DNA of 64,000 nucleotides from Phoronis australis (Eukaryota; Phoronida; Phoronidae), in assembly GCA_002633005.1 (NCBI GenBank), contig NMRA01000216.1, positions 115,499 to 179,498 of the forward strand, in the 5' to 3' direction. The notes under the pieces are model-generated. The model saw only the letters and a list, made by a program, of their open reading frames with translations. It was not told where the DNA came from and did not search any database. The position numbers were made by a program, and so were the translations under genes. Position 1 is the stretch's first letter, and every line of letters starts with the position of its first letter. Below, piece by piece: positions 47,850 to 58,512 of this stretch.

Positions 47850-50054
47850 CGTGTCCACCTCGAACAGTGACTTCTTGCGCTGGGACACTCAGTCGAAAGA
47901 CATTTTCAGCAAGCAAGGCAGCACAATCTGGCTAGAATTCTTCGACACTGAACCGAATATAATGTTTAGCATGTTGTGTAAAGAAACCAGAAAGAAGAAC
48001 CGTTTGCAGAAGTGACAAATAACTTTCGCACCAGTAATTTGACACGACATTTGGAATATTTAGAACACAATGTTTTGACAGGACAGTCGGAAGGAAGAAA
48101 CTATGAGGAGATGGCAAAAGAAGAATTTATGCAGTCAATTCCGCTTTAATAGCATTGTATTGGCTGTACAAGGAAAACCTATCCCTATCCTAATACTCGC
48201 TTCTTCTTCAGCTGTTGACAAACATCGAATTTTTAAACTGTAACGAAACTACTGACTACAGTAGTGTCTGGTCCGCCAATGGCATGAAGGTAGTGATCTC
48301 TAGAGTGATTGAAGATTGTATGACCAACGAAATTAAGCAATCACCAGTCATCACAGTCATCACTAGTGAAAGTATGGACATCGTTGTCAACCGCAAACTG
48401 GCCACCAACATTAGAACAGCTGACTCCATCACACTGACGCTGATGCCATTGTTCATGTCTGACGAACAACGTGATGCTGGAACTTAGGAAGCCACAAGAA
48501 CTCCAAAAACGAGGCGTATCCTTTTCGAAAGTGTATGGCCTTGGAACGGGTGGGGAGTCAGTGATGACGGGACGCAAGACAGGTTTAACCGGATAGTTTT
48601 TGCAAAGCAATCTTCATTTTGCCAACGCACATTGTGGTGCCCACAGAATGGCTTTGGTCTCCGAGCACACAGGTGACCCAAGTACGCGAGGTGAAACATT
48701 TCAGTATTTACTATTACTTTTACAAGTGACCAACTAAGGAAGCGGCTATTGCAGCTGTTCAGAAAGTCCTTGAGGAGTACGATGTTACGCCACAGAGAAT
48801 TTCACCAAGTGCGGTGGCTGTGTTTTTTCGAAGCGCTGGATGGTATCTATCTCATTCTAGAATCTCTGTTAGTATACTTTATCTCGAGGGTGTTAGAGGA
48901 TTCTACAGCGTAAGACCTCAAAAAGAAAGTTGCAAACGATCTATTCATCAAGACCTCATATGGGATGATGGATTGGCTACCTCCTATTAAAAGCTGTCCC
49001 AACTCTTTCACTGGAAGCATTTAGACATGTCTCATGTGCAAATATCTTTGTATACTATTTCTTACGTTAATGCTAATGCGTGTCACTTTGATTTTTAATA
49101 ATGGTCTAAAATATTGGCTATGAATCCAAACAACAAACTTATTTAAATGGTTATCCCTTGAACATCTTTAGTCTTTAAGCTCACAGTTAACTTTATATTT
49201 CAGATCAAGGTGCAATCGTGTATTCCGTACCTACAGATGATGAAAGAACGTTCGGAGAGTCAAGCGTCAACTTAATAGCTCAGCCTGTACGAAAACCCAG
49301 TTGATAGAAATGGCGGCAGTTTTGAGAGGGTCAATGCGCAATTCTTGCAAGGAATGATAGATAATTTTCGAAGGAGGTACAGTATATAACAGTTGCTTTA
49401 TAGACCCAGAGCCTGTTTAGTTAACAATAACTTACGGCACAAATTAGTCAAAGACTCACTGTAATAATTACTAATTACGTACTTTTTGAAAATAAAATGA
49501 ATTTGACTTCCTAGGTGGTAGTTTTCAGATTTCTTAACGAAAAGGCTATTATGATGTTTTCCGTTATGGGAATGAGGGCACTGAATTTCCTAGGAGACAG
49601 TTGGCTCAGTTTTACTCAAGTGAGAAGACACGCATAATCACGTCAAGCCATATATTGAAGCTTTGGTAGATGCTTCAGGAATGGCAACAGTGCAAGTCTT
49701 TGGTCAGAGACCGTTAAGTATCTTACTTTTGAGTTCTCCTGTCGGTGGGCAGGTATCATGCCGACAACATCCCTTACATTCTACGGCTGGCCTTTCTTAC
49801 TCTGGCTCATGCGATTCATTGGTGCGACAGCTAGAGATCTTTCAGTGTGCTAAAATATCGCTCTCACGGCACTTAGAAACCGTCTGTCTCCTGAGTACTG
49901 CGATTGTGTTATGCGAATAATCATGGAAGGTGAACCACTGAACTCGCGTGACTTCGGTGAAAGATCGCAAGACATTTGCTCAGAAGTGGTAGAGACTGTT
50001 GGACGTCTTACCACAGAGGACAGAATGTTGTCGTACGTTATTTTTCTAGAATAG
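47850..50054 (+). pseudogene. ZNF862-like hAT transposase relic, nearly full length
   Basis: Pieces of one hAT protein appear in order across frames. A TTF/BED-like finger has the MFSMLCKETRKK segment and NNFRTSNLTRHLEYLEH (47900-48075). IALYWLYKENLSLS is followed by a stop. SPVITVITSESMDIVVNRKL lies at 48340-48400, then SFSKVYGLGTGGESVMTGRK near 48520-48580, AHCGAHRMAL near 48630, HQVRWLCFFEALDGIYLILE near 48820, and LFIKTSYGMMDWLPPI. A C-terminal dimerisation part, RSFSVLK then LRNRLSPEYCDCVMRIIMEG, ends at TAG 50052. Catalytic-site words are altered: SESMD where relatives read DESTD, and GTGGE for GTDGA. There are several frameshifts and stops. Two gaps look like introns (near 49043-49203 and 49377-49515). 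Confidence 0.85.
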
Positions 50055-50059
50055 CGCAG

Positions 50060-51650
50060 TCGTTTTTCTTGTGATGCATTTGACGGTAGGATAACGCTAG
50101 ATGTTATACATGTATTAGTCTTTTGTTACTGCATTGGCATACGTGTTAGGCCCTGGTGACTCCGCTTGTCGATGTGTCATGCTAAATATAATTGATGCAC
50201 CCAAAGCTGTATTTTCCATATATTGGTACACGACTTGAAAAAAGACAAATGAGCAATGATAGACCAGATCATGTATATATATTTCACACTTGCCAGACAG
50301 ATACAGGTCTATCGACTCAACATTTGCAGCTAATAAACACAAGCACAGGCAAAGCTAAAGCACGCAAGCAGAAGTTGATGGCTCGTATGTTTCAAAATTG
50401 ACCCATGATTTGAGGGCCCATGGACCAATTGACCCATAGACACATTTTTCTAACATGAACCCTCAGCCCCCACCTACCCCATCACCCCCCAAATCCCCTA
50501 CCTATTATTCTTGCCAGTGTTGAGCCACGAAGAGCCACATCGCACTCGGGGATACTTGATCTCATAAACTCTTAACTTGCTATCGTTATAATGTTTTAAC
50601 AAAGCAAAACTTAAAATGACTCTCTGAATGGGTGTTTACCGACAAAACGTCTCTTTTCTTTCTGCGTCACCTCGGTGCAACTGCACTGAATCTAGTTATC
50701 GGCGACAGTACAGGAGAGAGCGAGACAGAGAAAGAGAACCAAAATTTATAACGTTACATTTTGCACACCACTGGCATCTAACGGTAGACATTAGAAGCTC
50801 GTACTATATTGAAAGTGAGAACAAGGAGTGTAGTACAATTGTGCTACACTCCTTGGTGAGAAACAGCGTGTTTTCGTAGGAGTAAAAAAGGAATGTTCAA
50901 AGCACCCCAGCACCAATAATATGCAAATTCAGGGACCAAATTGGCTTCATTTTGTAGGTAACGACTTGAATCACAATGTTTGGATTGCTCGCAGCGTGAA
51001 CACTCTGATGGGTGGCTAAATACAAAAACCTAATTAGGCCTTTCACTCTCATAAAATCGGTCTGATGATATTTCTTACCTCCACAGGATTCTTTTCATGT
51101 TACTAACAAGAATATTGAAACCATTAGTGACTTAAGAAAACGCCTCGGCGTATATTGGGTGGGTTTGCCCACCCCCAACATTGCGGATTTAAAGATGGCG
51201 AATGTGGACGTTTGCCTTGAGTTGTCCGGTCATTTGGTAATAATTCAAGATCGGATGACCTTGGTTATATGTGTTTTTGAACCCCACAACGTTTCGGTTA
51301 ATAATTCAGCATTCGCACTTATACAGGGGGAAATGCAATTTCAGTATTTTGATTCCTTATTCCCGAAATCAGTTGAAGTACGGCAAGTCTGTAGAAGCCA
51401 TATTATCGGCTAGTTTACATCAGATTATTTTTGATACGTCTGAAACGTTCCATTCACACATTGGGTTCCTAGTCATTTGGCGTGTAATCTGATTGCTCGA
51501 ACGACTTGCCCTTGCACAATCGGACGCGATGCTCTGCCTCAAATGTCAAATCATATTCACCTATTTCACGAAAGCGCCATCTTCCCGCGCCATCTTTAAA
51601 TACTGATCGAAAACGAGGCACACTGACAAAACCTCGTGAGTGATCATCAG
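50060..51650. other. Intergenic, nothing recognised except a short palindrome
   Basis: There is no matching hAT right terminus and no coding match. It contains the 34-bp palindrome at 50822-50855. Confidence 0.4.
50822..50855. repeat. Near-perfect 34-bp palindrome
   Basis: CAAGGAGTGTAG..ACAATTGT..CTACACTCCTTG is self-complementary except for one position pair. Its function is unknown, and it may be a minimal MITE footprint. Confidence 0.85.
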
Positions 51651-51656
51651 CTGGCC

Positions 51657-51794
51657 ATGGTGTACTGTGCAGTGCCTGTGTGTACCAATTCCAGTAATAA
51701 CTCGTCGGTATCCTTCCACACTTTTCCAAAAGACGGAAATCTACAAAAGGAATGGCTCAGGAACATAAAACGGGACATCGGAAAAAAAGAATAG
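51657..51794 (+). pseudogene. N-terminal half of a THAP domain, truncated
   Basis: The reading from ATG gives MVYCAVPVCTNSSNNSS, then VSFHTFPKD and KEWLRNIKRD, and stops at 45 residues. This matches the first half of a THAP finger: C-x3-C, F-x2-FPKD and the invariant tryptophan. The full domain needs about 80-90 residues with a later C-x2-H, which I cannot find in any frame downstream. A run of seven A just before the stop is a likely frameshift site. It could be the first exon of a THAP gene or transposase (P-element or Kolobok type carry THAP), but no donor site is convincing. Confidence 0.6.
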
Positions 51795-52377
51795 CGTCGT
51801 AACAACTGCCTCAGACAGTATTCGGTCCGTTTTGTCCTACACGGGCGGTGTGGACAGATTACGGTTTCCTGAAAAGGTGGTGCAATTAACGCGTACAATA
51901 GGTAGCGCAGTGTGTCGGGAATGATTCAGGTGACAGACATAAGCGTGTCTTGAGATCGTGAGCGAACATGGTTCCGCGAGTTTTCGTGATTTTGTTGAAG
52001 CAAATAATGGTCTTGTTGAGATAAATATAGGGTGTTGTGAGAGAGCATGACACAATTTGTGGATGAGACCGCGTAATTTGTCTGAGACGTATGAGTAAGA
52101 GCGTTTCAAGTTGAGATAATGCATACGTAATGAATGTGAGAATTAACAGGCTCTAGGTCGTTGGCTTCTTACAAACAGTAAGGGAGTAGGCTACTTTGAC
52201 GTAGACAGCATTATCAAATATCTATGCATTAGAAACATGCTATCAAGAAACAATTGTACTTTGAAGCCAAAATCTAATAAGCATGACATGCTATCGGAAG
52301 TTGCGTACCACTTAACCAAAATTAATGCCGTCATTTTTTCTAAAGTTAGCAGAAATTACATATCTACTTGATATGAA

Positions 52378-53080
52378 ATGAAGAATGGGAAAAGCCCAGG
52401 AAGAGGTGGATTTAAGCTTGAATTTCACAAATTCTTTTGGAATGACACATTACACTTTGTCTTGAGGTCTTTTCACTATAGCTTTGATAGCGGGCATCTT
52501 TCATCGAATCAATTATACAGGGTGATAAAATTGTTTCCCCAGGGTAAATGGTCAAACGGCCAAGGGAATTCTTTAAAAAGTCAGAGACCCATTTCCCTAT
52601 TAAACGTTAGTTATAAACTGTTGTCAGCTTCTATAGTTGAAAGGTTAAAATCTGGTTTGGACTAGTTGATTCATGAGAATCAGAAAGGGTTTCAAGCGTT
52701 GGAGTAAATACAGGGTCATCTGTTTATGCTACAATGCAGTATGCAGAAGAAAATAATGTCTCTGGTCTTCTTATGATGGTAGATTTTAAAAAAAGCATTT
52801 GATTCTTTGCCCTGGAAATTTCTGCACAATACATTAACATGTTTTAATTTCGGAAAAGATATACTGAAGTCGATACGCATTCTCCATCGGGGTTCGCGAG
52901 CCTGTATATTACAAAAGGGAATGCCCTCAAAGCCTTTCGAGACCTCTTGAGGTTTTAAACAGGGAGATCCGTGTCGTCCGTACTTACTTTTACTTTGCTT
53001 GGAAATGCTGGGATTGGTGACTAGATTTAACAGTAATATGAACAATAACGAAACACTCATTCATTTTAAAATCTTGCGTA
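52378..53080 (+). pseudogene. LINE reverse transcriptase fragment, L1/Tx1-like
   Basis: MKNGKSPGRGGFKLEFHKFF opens the fragment, then RPISLLNVSYKLLSASIVER. A TAG interrupts before LIHENQKGF. The palm motif A appears as MVDFKKAFDSLPW at 52776-52811 once an extra A in a seven-A run is allowed for, and GFKQGDPCRPYLLL follows near 52951. These are the conserved blocks 0 to B of non-LTR reverse transcriptases. The S-P-G-x-D-G-F-x-x-E-F-Y-K-x-F-W style start is typical of the L1/Tx1 group. The catalytic Y/F-A-D-D block and the endonuclease are absent, so this is a dead 5'- and 3'-truncated copy. Confidence 0.85.
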
Positions 53081-53089
53081 TACAGTGCG

Positions 53090-54210
53090 CCCACTCAGCC
53101 TAAAATGAGGGGGCTCGAATTTTGAGAATGTGGACCTTTTACAAAAGTCACGGGTTGCGTGAATGAGTTGTGCATTCGCCAAATTTTGGTAGATCCCGCC
53201 TTTTTAGTGGAAATGTGTCTCGTTTTCTACTTGTTTGGAGTTTTTGTTTCTCTGAGGCGGACCTTTTTGCCCACTACGCCAAATTGGGGGCTCGTTCGAT
53301 TCCCCCGAGCAGACGACACTGTCACCTATTCTCCATGAGTCAGAATGCTCACTTGGGTGCACTTTAAACTTATTAGTTGAGTATGCGAAATTTTAAGGTC
53401 TTAAACCAAATATACAAAGGAACTCAATGTGTAGTATTCTAGCATAGAAATATTTTGGGAAAGAATAGACATCTTGATAGATTTAAAGATAAACGGTTAA
53501 ATTTTATCAAAGTTGTCGAAAACTATGCTACCATTGAGTGAGTGTGACTTAAATTGTACCACCTTTTGAGTTACTGGGAATAAATGTATTAAAAGTCAAA
53601 ATGAATGTCGTTGTACATTTTAAGTTATTTTGTCATCAAAGTTTTAGCCAGACTTTTTTGGTTTGAGCAGTATTTAGCAAAGCGTGACATTATCGATTCT
53701 ACAGCCCAAAAATGTATCTTCAATCTTATGCCAGCCCGTGTATTAACCCCATCACTACGCTGACCTACCTGAATGGCCTCCAAATTAATACGGAGAGAAA
53801 CTGTCGTTAAATTGACCGCAGCAACGTTCAGTACTTGCGTGTCATTTGTTGCTTACAAATTTCAACTTTCTACCGTAATTCAAGGGAAATGATGGTCCAG
53901 TTTTTTGGTACAGCAGTGAGGAATCAATGGGAGCTGATGTGCATCACGTGATCTGGTGTTGTTTTTTGTAGTTTTTGTAGACAAAGATAGACATGCAGTT
54001 TTATTTCAATAAACGTGCGATACAAACACCCTGACGAAGCCATAAGTCATGACATGTAGCACTAAACTAGATGTCTGAACATAAGTAATGATGATCGTAG
54101 TAGGATATAAAGCTCAATCCAAGTCGTTGCAGAGTAGTACATTATGTTACTTAGCTAACAGCCGAAATTTGTTTCTACCTTTTTATAATCATGCAAAAAG
54201 AAAATGTATT
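53090..54210. other. Intergenic, nothing recognised
   Basis: The stretch may include further decayed LINE sequence after 53090, but I could not align a motif. Confidence 0.35.
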
Positions 54211-54214
54211 CTTC

Positions 54215-54290
54215 CCAGACGGGGACGAAACCAGTACTTCGGTGCTATGGTTGCGGGAAGTCGTTCAATGACCCCAGGTAAAATGAATAA
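54215..54290 (-). mobile_element. Possible tRNA-like SINE fragment
   Basis: The minus strand reads CCATAGCACCGAAGTACT, then GGTTTCGTCCCCGTCTGGG, which is B-box-like. It resembles family S2 only around the B box. Confidence 0.3.
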
Positions 54291-54294
54291 GATC

Positions 54295-55218
54295 AAGCCA
54301 ATTGGTGGTGAAAAAAACGAAAGCCCACAAAACTCTTGCTCAGATACGCAATCATCAGTTCTCTTCATCAGTAAAAAGTCAATTTATGTAGGTTGTCCTA
54401 CGGTTTTCCAAGTAGTTACCACCACGTCACCAATTTCTTTATCATTGTTACGACAAACAAGAATGCCACCCCTCCAACGGTTGCTAACTTTCCAACCGTC
54501 CGTAATCTCACACTTTGTTTCCAAGACGAGCTAACAAAGTCCTCCATAAACTAGAAATTGTTATAAAGAACAGTCGTCATTGTTTGTGCAGTGTGATCGT
54601 TGAAACTGAAGATCAATATGATAATAGGTTGATAATAAACACCATGAATACATTCTTGGGTACAATTTGTTCACTTCGTAGTATATAGATATATCCCAGA
54701 TTTTCCGTTTTAATTCAGAAATCAGCTTCAAAATTGGACTAAGACCCCACAGACGCCAATGAACCTAGACCATTAAGCGCTTCCTTACAAAATATTAACA
54801 TTAGCGAGTAAAGATTTTGTTCATAAGTTGGTAAGAAGCACGGTGCCTGCTTAAGGACATCAGATTTTTTTCAGTTAGTTACTTATTGTAGTCGAGACTC
54901 GAGTCGAGGTTCTGGATTAGTCTCGGATTATCGAGACCTCGATTACATTATCATATCAGTTGAGTTCCCAAACTCCAAGGATGGAGAATTAAACAACAAA
55001 TGCACTGTGGCATTTCAGTCGCTGCCCAATGATGTCAGCCCCCAAAAAAAGAATGACTTCGCACTATGCCTTGCCAGTGGTAGAAAACGATCGCTAGGAA
55101 TTGTCAACTGAACTGATCGTAAGACTTTTTGATGCTGAAGCGTGAAATAGGCATCCACATTACCAGTACCCTATCACAAGTAACTGCTGGAACAAGTTAT
55201 CGCTGGGTGTAGACATAG
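54295..55218. other. Intergenic, nothing recognised
   Basis: A short CTCGAGTCGAG palindrome lies near 54900. I see no coding match. Confidence 0.4.
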
Positions 55219-55220
55219 TA

Positions 55221-55378
55221 CCGTAAACGTTCGGGTTAACGCCCTGGGCGGTTAAATTGGCGAACCCAAAAATCGCAGAGGTGCGGTTAACCGAGCAGTG
55301 AGCGGTTAAATCGAAAATCCACCTAAAGTAGGGGATGGGCGGTTAAATGAACATGGGCGTTAACCCGAACGTTTACGG
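55221..55378. mobile_element. TA-flanked MITE with perfect 24-bp inverted ends
   Basis: Bases 55221-55244 (CCGTAAACGTTCGGG...) are the exact reverse complement of 55355-55378. TA lies on both sides (55219-55220, 55379-55380), fitting a Tc1/mariner-type target. The interior repeats a GCGGTTAA word four times. At 158 bp it is non-coding. The perfect ends suggest recent movement. Confidence 0.88.
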
Positions 55379-55393
55379 TAGTAGCAGTATTAT

Positions 55394-55432
<39 letters not shown>
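55394..55432. repeat. (CAG)13 microsatellite
   Basis: Thirteen uninterrupted CAG units are followed by imperfect CAG/TAG/CAA triplets. It lies 16 bases after the MITE and about 400 bp downstream of the olfactomedin stop codon on the other strand, so it is non-coding as far as visible. Confidence 0.97.
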
Positions 55433-55435
<3 letters not shown>

Positions 55436-55836
55436 CAGAATCAGCAGCAACAGCAACACTAGTAGTAGCGATTGGTGTTAGTAGTAGAAGCGATTGGTGT
55501 CAGTGTTGCTACTTGCTTTGCTGGATAATTTGACATCCTTGCGACTTATCGAGTCAGGCTAACTTTTTCTAGAAAGGACGTTCCAGGGCAACTTGCCCCA
55601 GCCCATATAGTAATCTTCAGACAAGAGGAAGCAATTACCATCTGAGTGCTTGTTCTCGGTTACATGCATCTCCGGTCTAATCCTTTTTGTGCAATGCTTG
55701 TGGCAAGATGTAACGTATGTAGTCTGTGTGCTTAGCCAACGGTTAAAATTCGTAATATGGGAAAGATTTGCGTCTCTAAAATGGATATTGGATAAGTTAT
55801 GGTACACATGGATTCCTGTCCTTTCATTCTGAGCTC

Positions 55837-56648
55837 TCAAGGTTCGTACATTGTGAGTGAAATCTTTATTTGGCGCGCATTGTCCCACATGGCAATAAAC
55901 CTTTCCCCGGTGAGGGCGTTGTAATAATAATTAGTATATGCGTTGTAGCCATGCTTGCTTGGAAACATCAAAGCATTGCCCCGGAGATCGTATGAGACCA
56001 GTGTGTCGTTGTGAGTGTTGTACGTTAACCGAATGTAGGAGGGAGTTTGGCCGTAGTGATTGACGATATACAATATTCCGCCGGCCATGAACCCCTGGCC
56101 GTAATCGTGCTTTCGGTACGAATTAGTGAAAAAGTAAGATTTCTCAATGGTTTGGTTGTTAGTGTTGATCTTGCTGAGAGATAGGTAGCAACTGCTGTGA
56201 TACCTTCCCCAAATAACCCATAGACCGTACTCATCAGTAGCTATGTCCATGTCTGATTTTCCACCCCAGTGCCAGTGGCACTGGTCATGCTTTCCCGCCA
56301 GATGTCCCTCCACGTTGGCGAATGAAATGCGAGTGTAATTGTTTACATCCGGGATATTGAAGACCAGCACGTTTGGTTGGTTGTACTCTGGACAATAAAG
56401 TCTAGAGCCGTACACCACACCTTGCGCGCCATCGCAGCCGACAGGTAATGTGTAGTGGATTCTGTTTGAATCCGATCTGTAGTCCTGCTCCGTGGGGTGT
56501 ACGTAGAGGTACTTGATGTTGTCGTGACCCGTCATGAAGTAGAAAGTGGCGTTGGGGGAGAGTGGGTCCTTGCCCCATGACCCTTGTGTGCTGTGGCGAT
56601 GAGCCAGTGTGTCGACGTTGAATTCCATCCACTTAATATGTTTGACAT
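55837..56648 (-). CDS. Olfactomedin-domain protein, last exon
   Basis: The exon opens after a TGATTTGTAG acceptor, two bases into a codon. It encodes VKHIKW plus 263 further residues to a TGA stop. The whole length is an olfactomedin beta-propeller. It has a GSWGKDP start (family: G-W-x-D-P), a YLYVHP segment, the central HWGGKSDMDIATDEYGLWVIW matching the family 'D.AVDE.GLWVIY', and FMAGGILYIVNHY ('CG.LY'). Near the end, NAYTNYYYNALTGERFIAMWDN matches 'Y.P....LYAWDNG'. The D and E of D-x-A-x-D-E, calcium-site residues in relatives, are present. There are no internal stops, so it is probably functional. Olfactomedin proteins are secreted or membrane-tethered. A possible first exon of the same gene is the PAN exon at 60060-60383. 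Intron phases require at least one unseen exon between them. Confidence 0.92.
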
Positions 56649-56654
56649 CTACAA

Positions 56655-57585
56655 ATCAGTTGAAAGAAAAGTGTGACTCGTGTAAATCTAATCACTGTTT
56701 GACGAAATATCGTAAAGAAACACCACTGAAGGTGTTGTCAACTCAAACAAATTTCTACTTAGAACATCAACAATTGTTAAGTTGGTCTCGATATGGATGA
56801 TTTCTAAGCTTAGAAGTAACTAACAGGTCTTTAATGCCAGAGACTGTGCCGCTTTAAACCTAAACAAATTGACTTGTAAATTAATTTTAAAAAGTCACGA
56901 TTAGGTGAATCATACGCCTGCATAACTACAAGCTGTTATAGAGTATCTTAGGATAAACTGGCACAACGTGAAATAAATTAACATTCATAACGATTCGCAA
57001 ATATTTTTATTTTATTTGATTTAATGATATCTAATGTGAATTAATAAATAAACGTAAAAATATGAAAGTGGATGGCGGCCAGACTTACGGAGGCGTCAAC
57101 CAAGACATTTATCAGTGGACACACAAAATAACATTCAAGCTTTCTAATGCGGCCATTATGCGAGGAAGTCTGTAACTTCCCGCTAAAATTTGTGTTCCGA
57201 AACTGATTACCGCCATGTATACAACTGCTACACACGCTGTCTGTTTGAATTGGTTGGACACCCTCTATCAGGGAAGTTTGCTATGTAAATGGGCTGGCGT
57301 TATCTATCGGAATGGGTTCAAAGGCGTAATATCGTAGATATACCGCTGGGTGCAACAGTCATTTGCTTCCAGAGGCCCATTTCGATAATATGCGACTCTG
57401 ACAGTTTCAGGGGGATATAATCTAAACACATGGCAGAAAATATGCTTCAGAAGTACGTTTGCAATGGACTGCCGCATTTGGGAGACTTTGCACCTGTGAC
57501 TACAGTATGCTTGGTTATCTATGACCTTAATAAACGACCTCAACTCTAAGTCATATAAAGAAAAAATATGCTTTGTCAACCGTTA
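56655..57585 (-). other. Probable intron or intergenic DNA upstream of the olfactomedin exon
   Basis: A minus-strand frame at 57579-57304 (with LYPPETVRVAYYRNGPLEAN) looks somewhat coding-like, but its borders do not fit the splice phase needed. No collagen or coiled-coil exon was found. Confidence 0.35.
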
Positions 57586-57589
57586 AAAG

Positions 57590-58068
57590 TATATGTTTTC
57601 TAAAAGGAGAGAGATCGAGGATGCTTCTTTCTACTGTGTCTTTATTATTGTCACGTGACCACGTTTTTTAAATCAAATGTTCACGTGCATAGCAAAATAA
57701 CCCCCCAACCGATTTTACTAAAACTTTTTTAAATGAAAATTTTACGTTATATCTCAAAAACGCTGTTAGGAGTTTTTTATTATTCACTTAGTTCGGGTTT
57801 TATACCAAATTAGCTCACCAAACACGAAGCATTTTTGTAAAAAAAAACAGCGGTCTTATTCGTGTATCGCTCGGTACGCAAAAACTTAGGCATTTTAAAA
57901 CAAAATCCTAACAGCGTTTTTAAAACTTAACGTAAAGGTTTTAGGGATTATTTTGTTATGAATGTACATGAAACTTTGACTTAAAAACGTGGTCCCGTGA
58001 CAATAATAAAGACGCAGTAGTAAGAAGCATATTTTTAGAGTCCTTGATCCCCTTTCAGAAAATATATA
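57590..58068. mobile_element. MITE with ~200-bp inverted arms (479 bp)
   Basis: Ends TATATGTTTTCTAAAAGG and CCTTTCAGAAAATATATA are inverted. Long arms share GTCTTTATTATTGTCACG, ACCACGTTTTT and AAAACGCTGTTAGGA with their inverses. The arms take up most of the element. It lies between the PAN and olfactomedin exons and is probably intronic if they form one gene. Confidence 0.75.
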
Positions 58069-58345
58069 TTGTCACGCGGTAATGGTTGATAAAGCTCGAT
58101 TATTTCGATATTTGACTAGGAGTTGAGGTCGTTTATTAAGGTCCTAGATAACCTTAACTACTATCTAATCTACGTATTCTCGCACAGTAAACTGTAACTT
58201 TGCTGCATTGAAATTAAGTGTGCGGAGCATTTTTCGAAGGCAGTTCTGCAGTGTACCGGAAATATTCGAAAATGGGTCCACCCACTCATGGGCGTATTTT
58301 CGGTAATTGTTTGCATGTTTTGAAAATGTGATGAATTATTCTTAA

Positions 58346-58507
58346 CAGTGGCAAATTTAAGGGGGGAGGCAAGGGGGTCATGCCCCCCTAAAATTCTCCC
58401 AGATTCCATTTGACAGTTCGGGAGTGCGAACAATGTCTGACGGAAAAAAATCCTGGCTAATACTCTGCCATGCCCCCCCCCAACTTAAAATGCTAGATTC
58501 GCCCCTG
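58346..58507. mobile_element. hAT-like MITE, 162 bp, 5-bp target duplication
   Basis: It starts CAGTGGCAAATTTAAGGGGGG and ends CCTAGATTCGCCCCTG-like (CTAGATTCGCCCCTG). CTTAA flanks both sides (58341-58345, 58508-58512). It carries GGGGG/CCCCC foldbacks and is closely related to the copy at 20.4-20.78 kb. Confidence 0.82.
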
Positions 58508-58512
58508 CTTAA

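Noticed and set aside
54088-54534. 148-codon open frame
   Set aside because: No family features, and it overlaps a possible SINE fragment.
55559-55888. 109-codon minus frame near the olfactomedin exon
   Set aside because: Overlaps the 3' end of the real coding frame in another phase and continues into non-coding DNA.
57304-57579. Minus frame considered as a linker exon between PAN and olfactomedin exons
   Set aside because: The available acceptor gives the wrong phase and no donor fits the phase-1 start of the olfactomedin exon.
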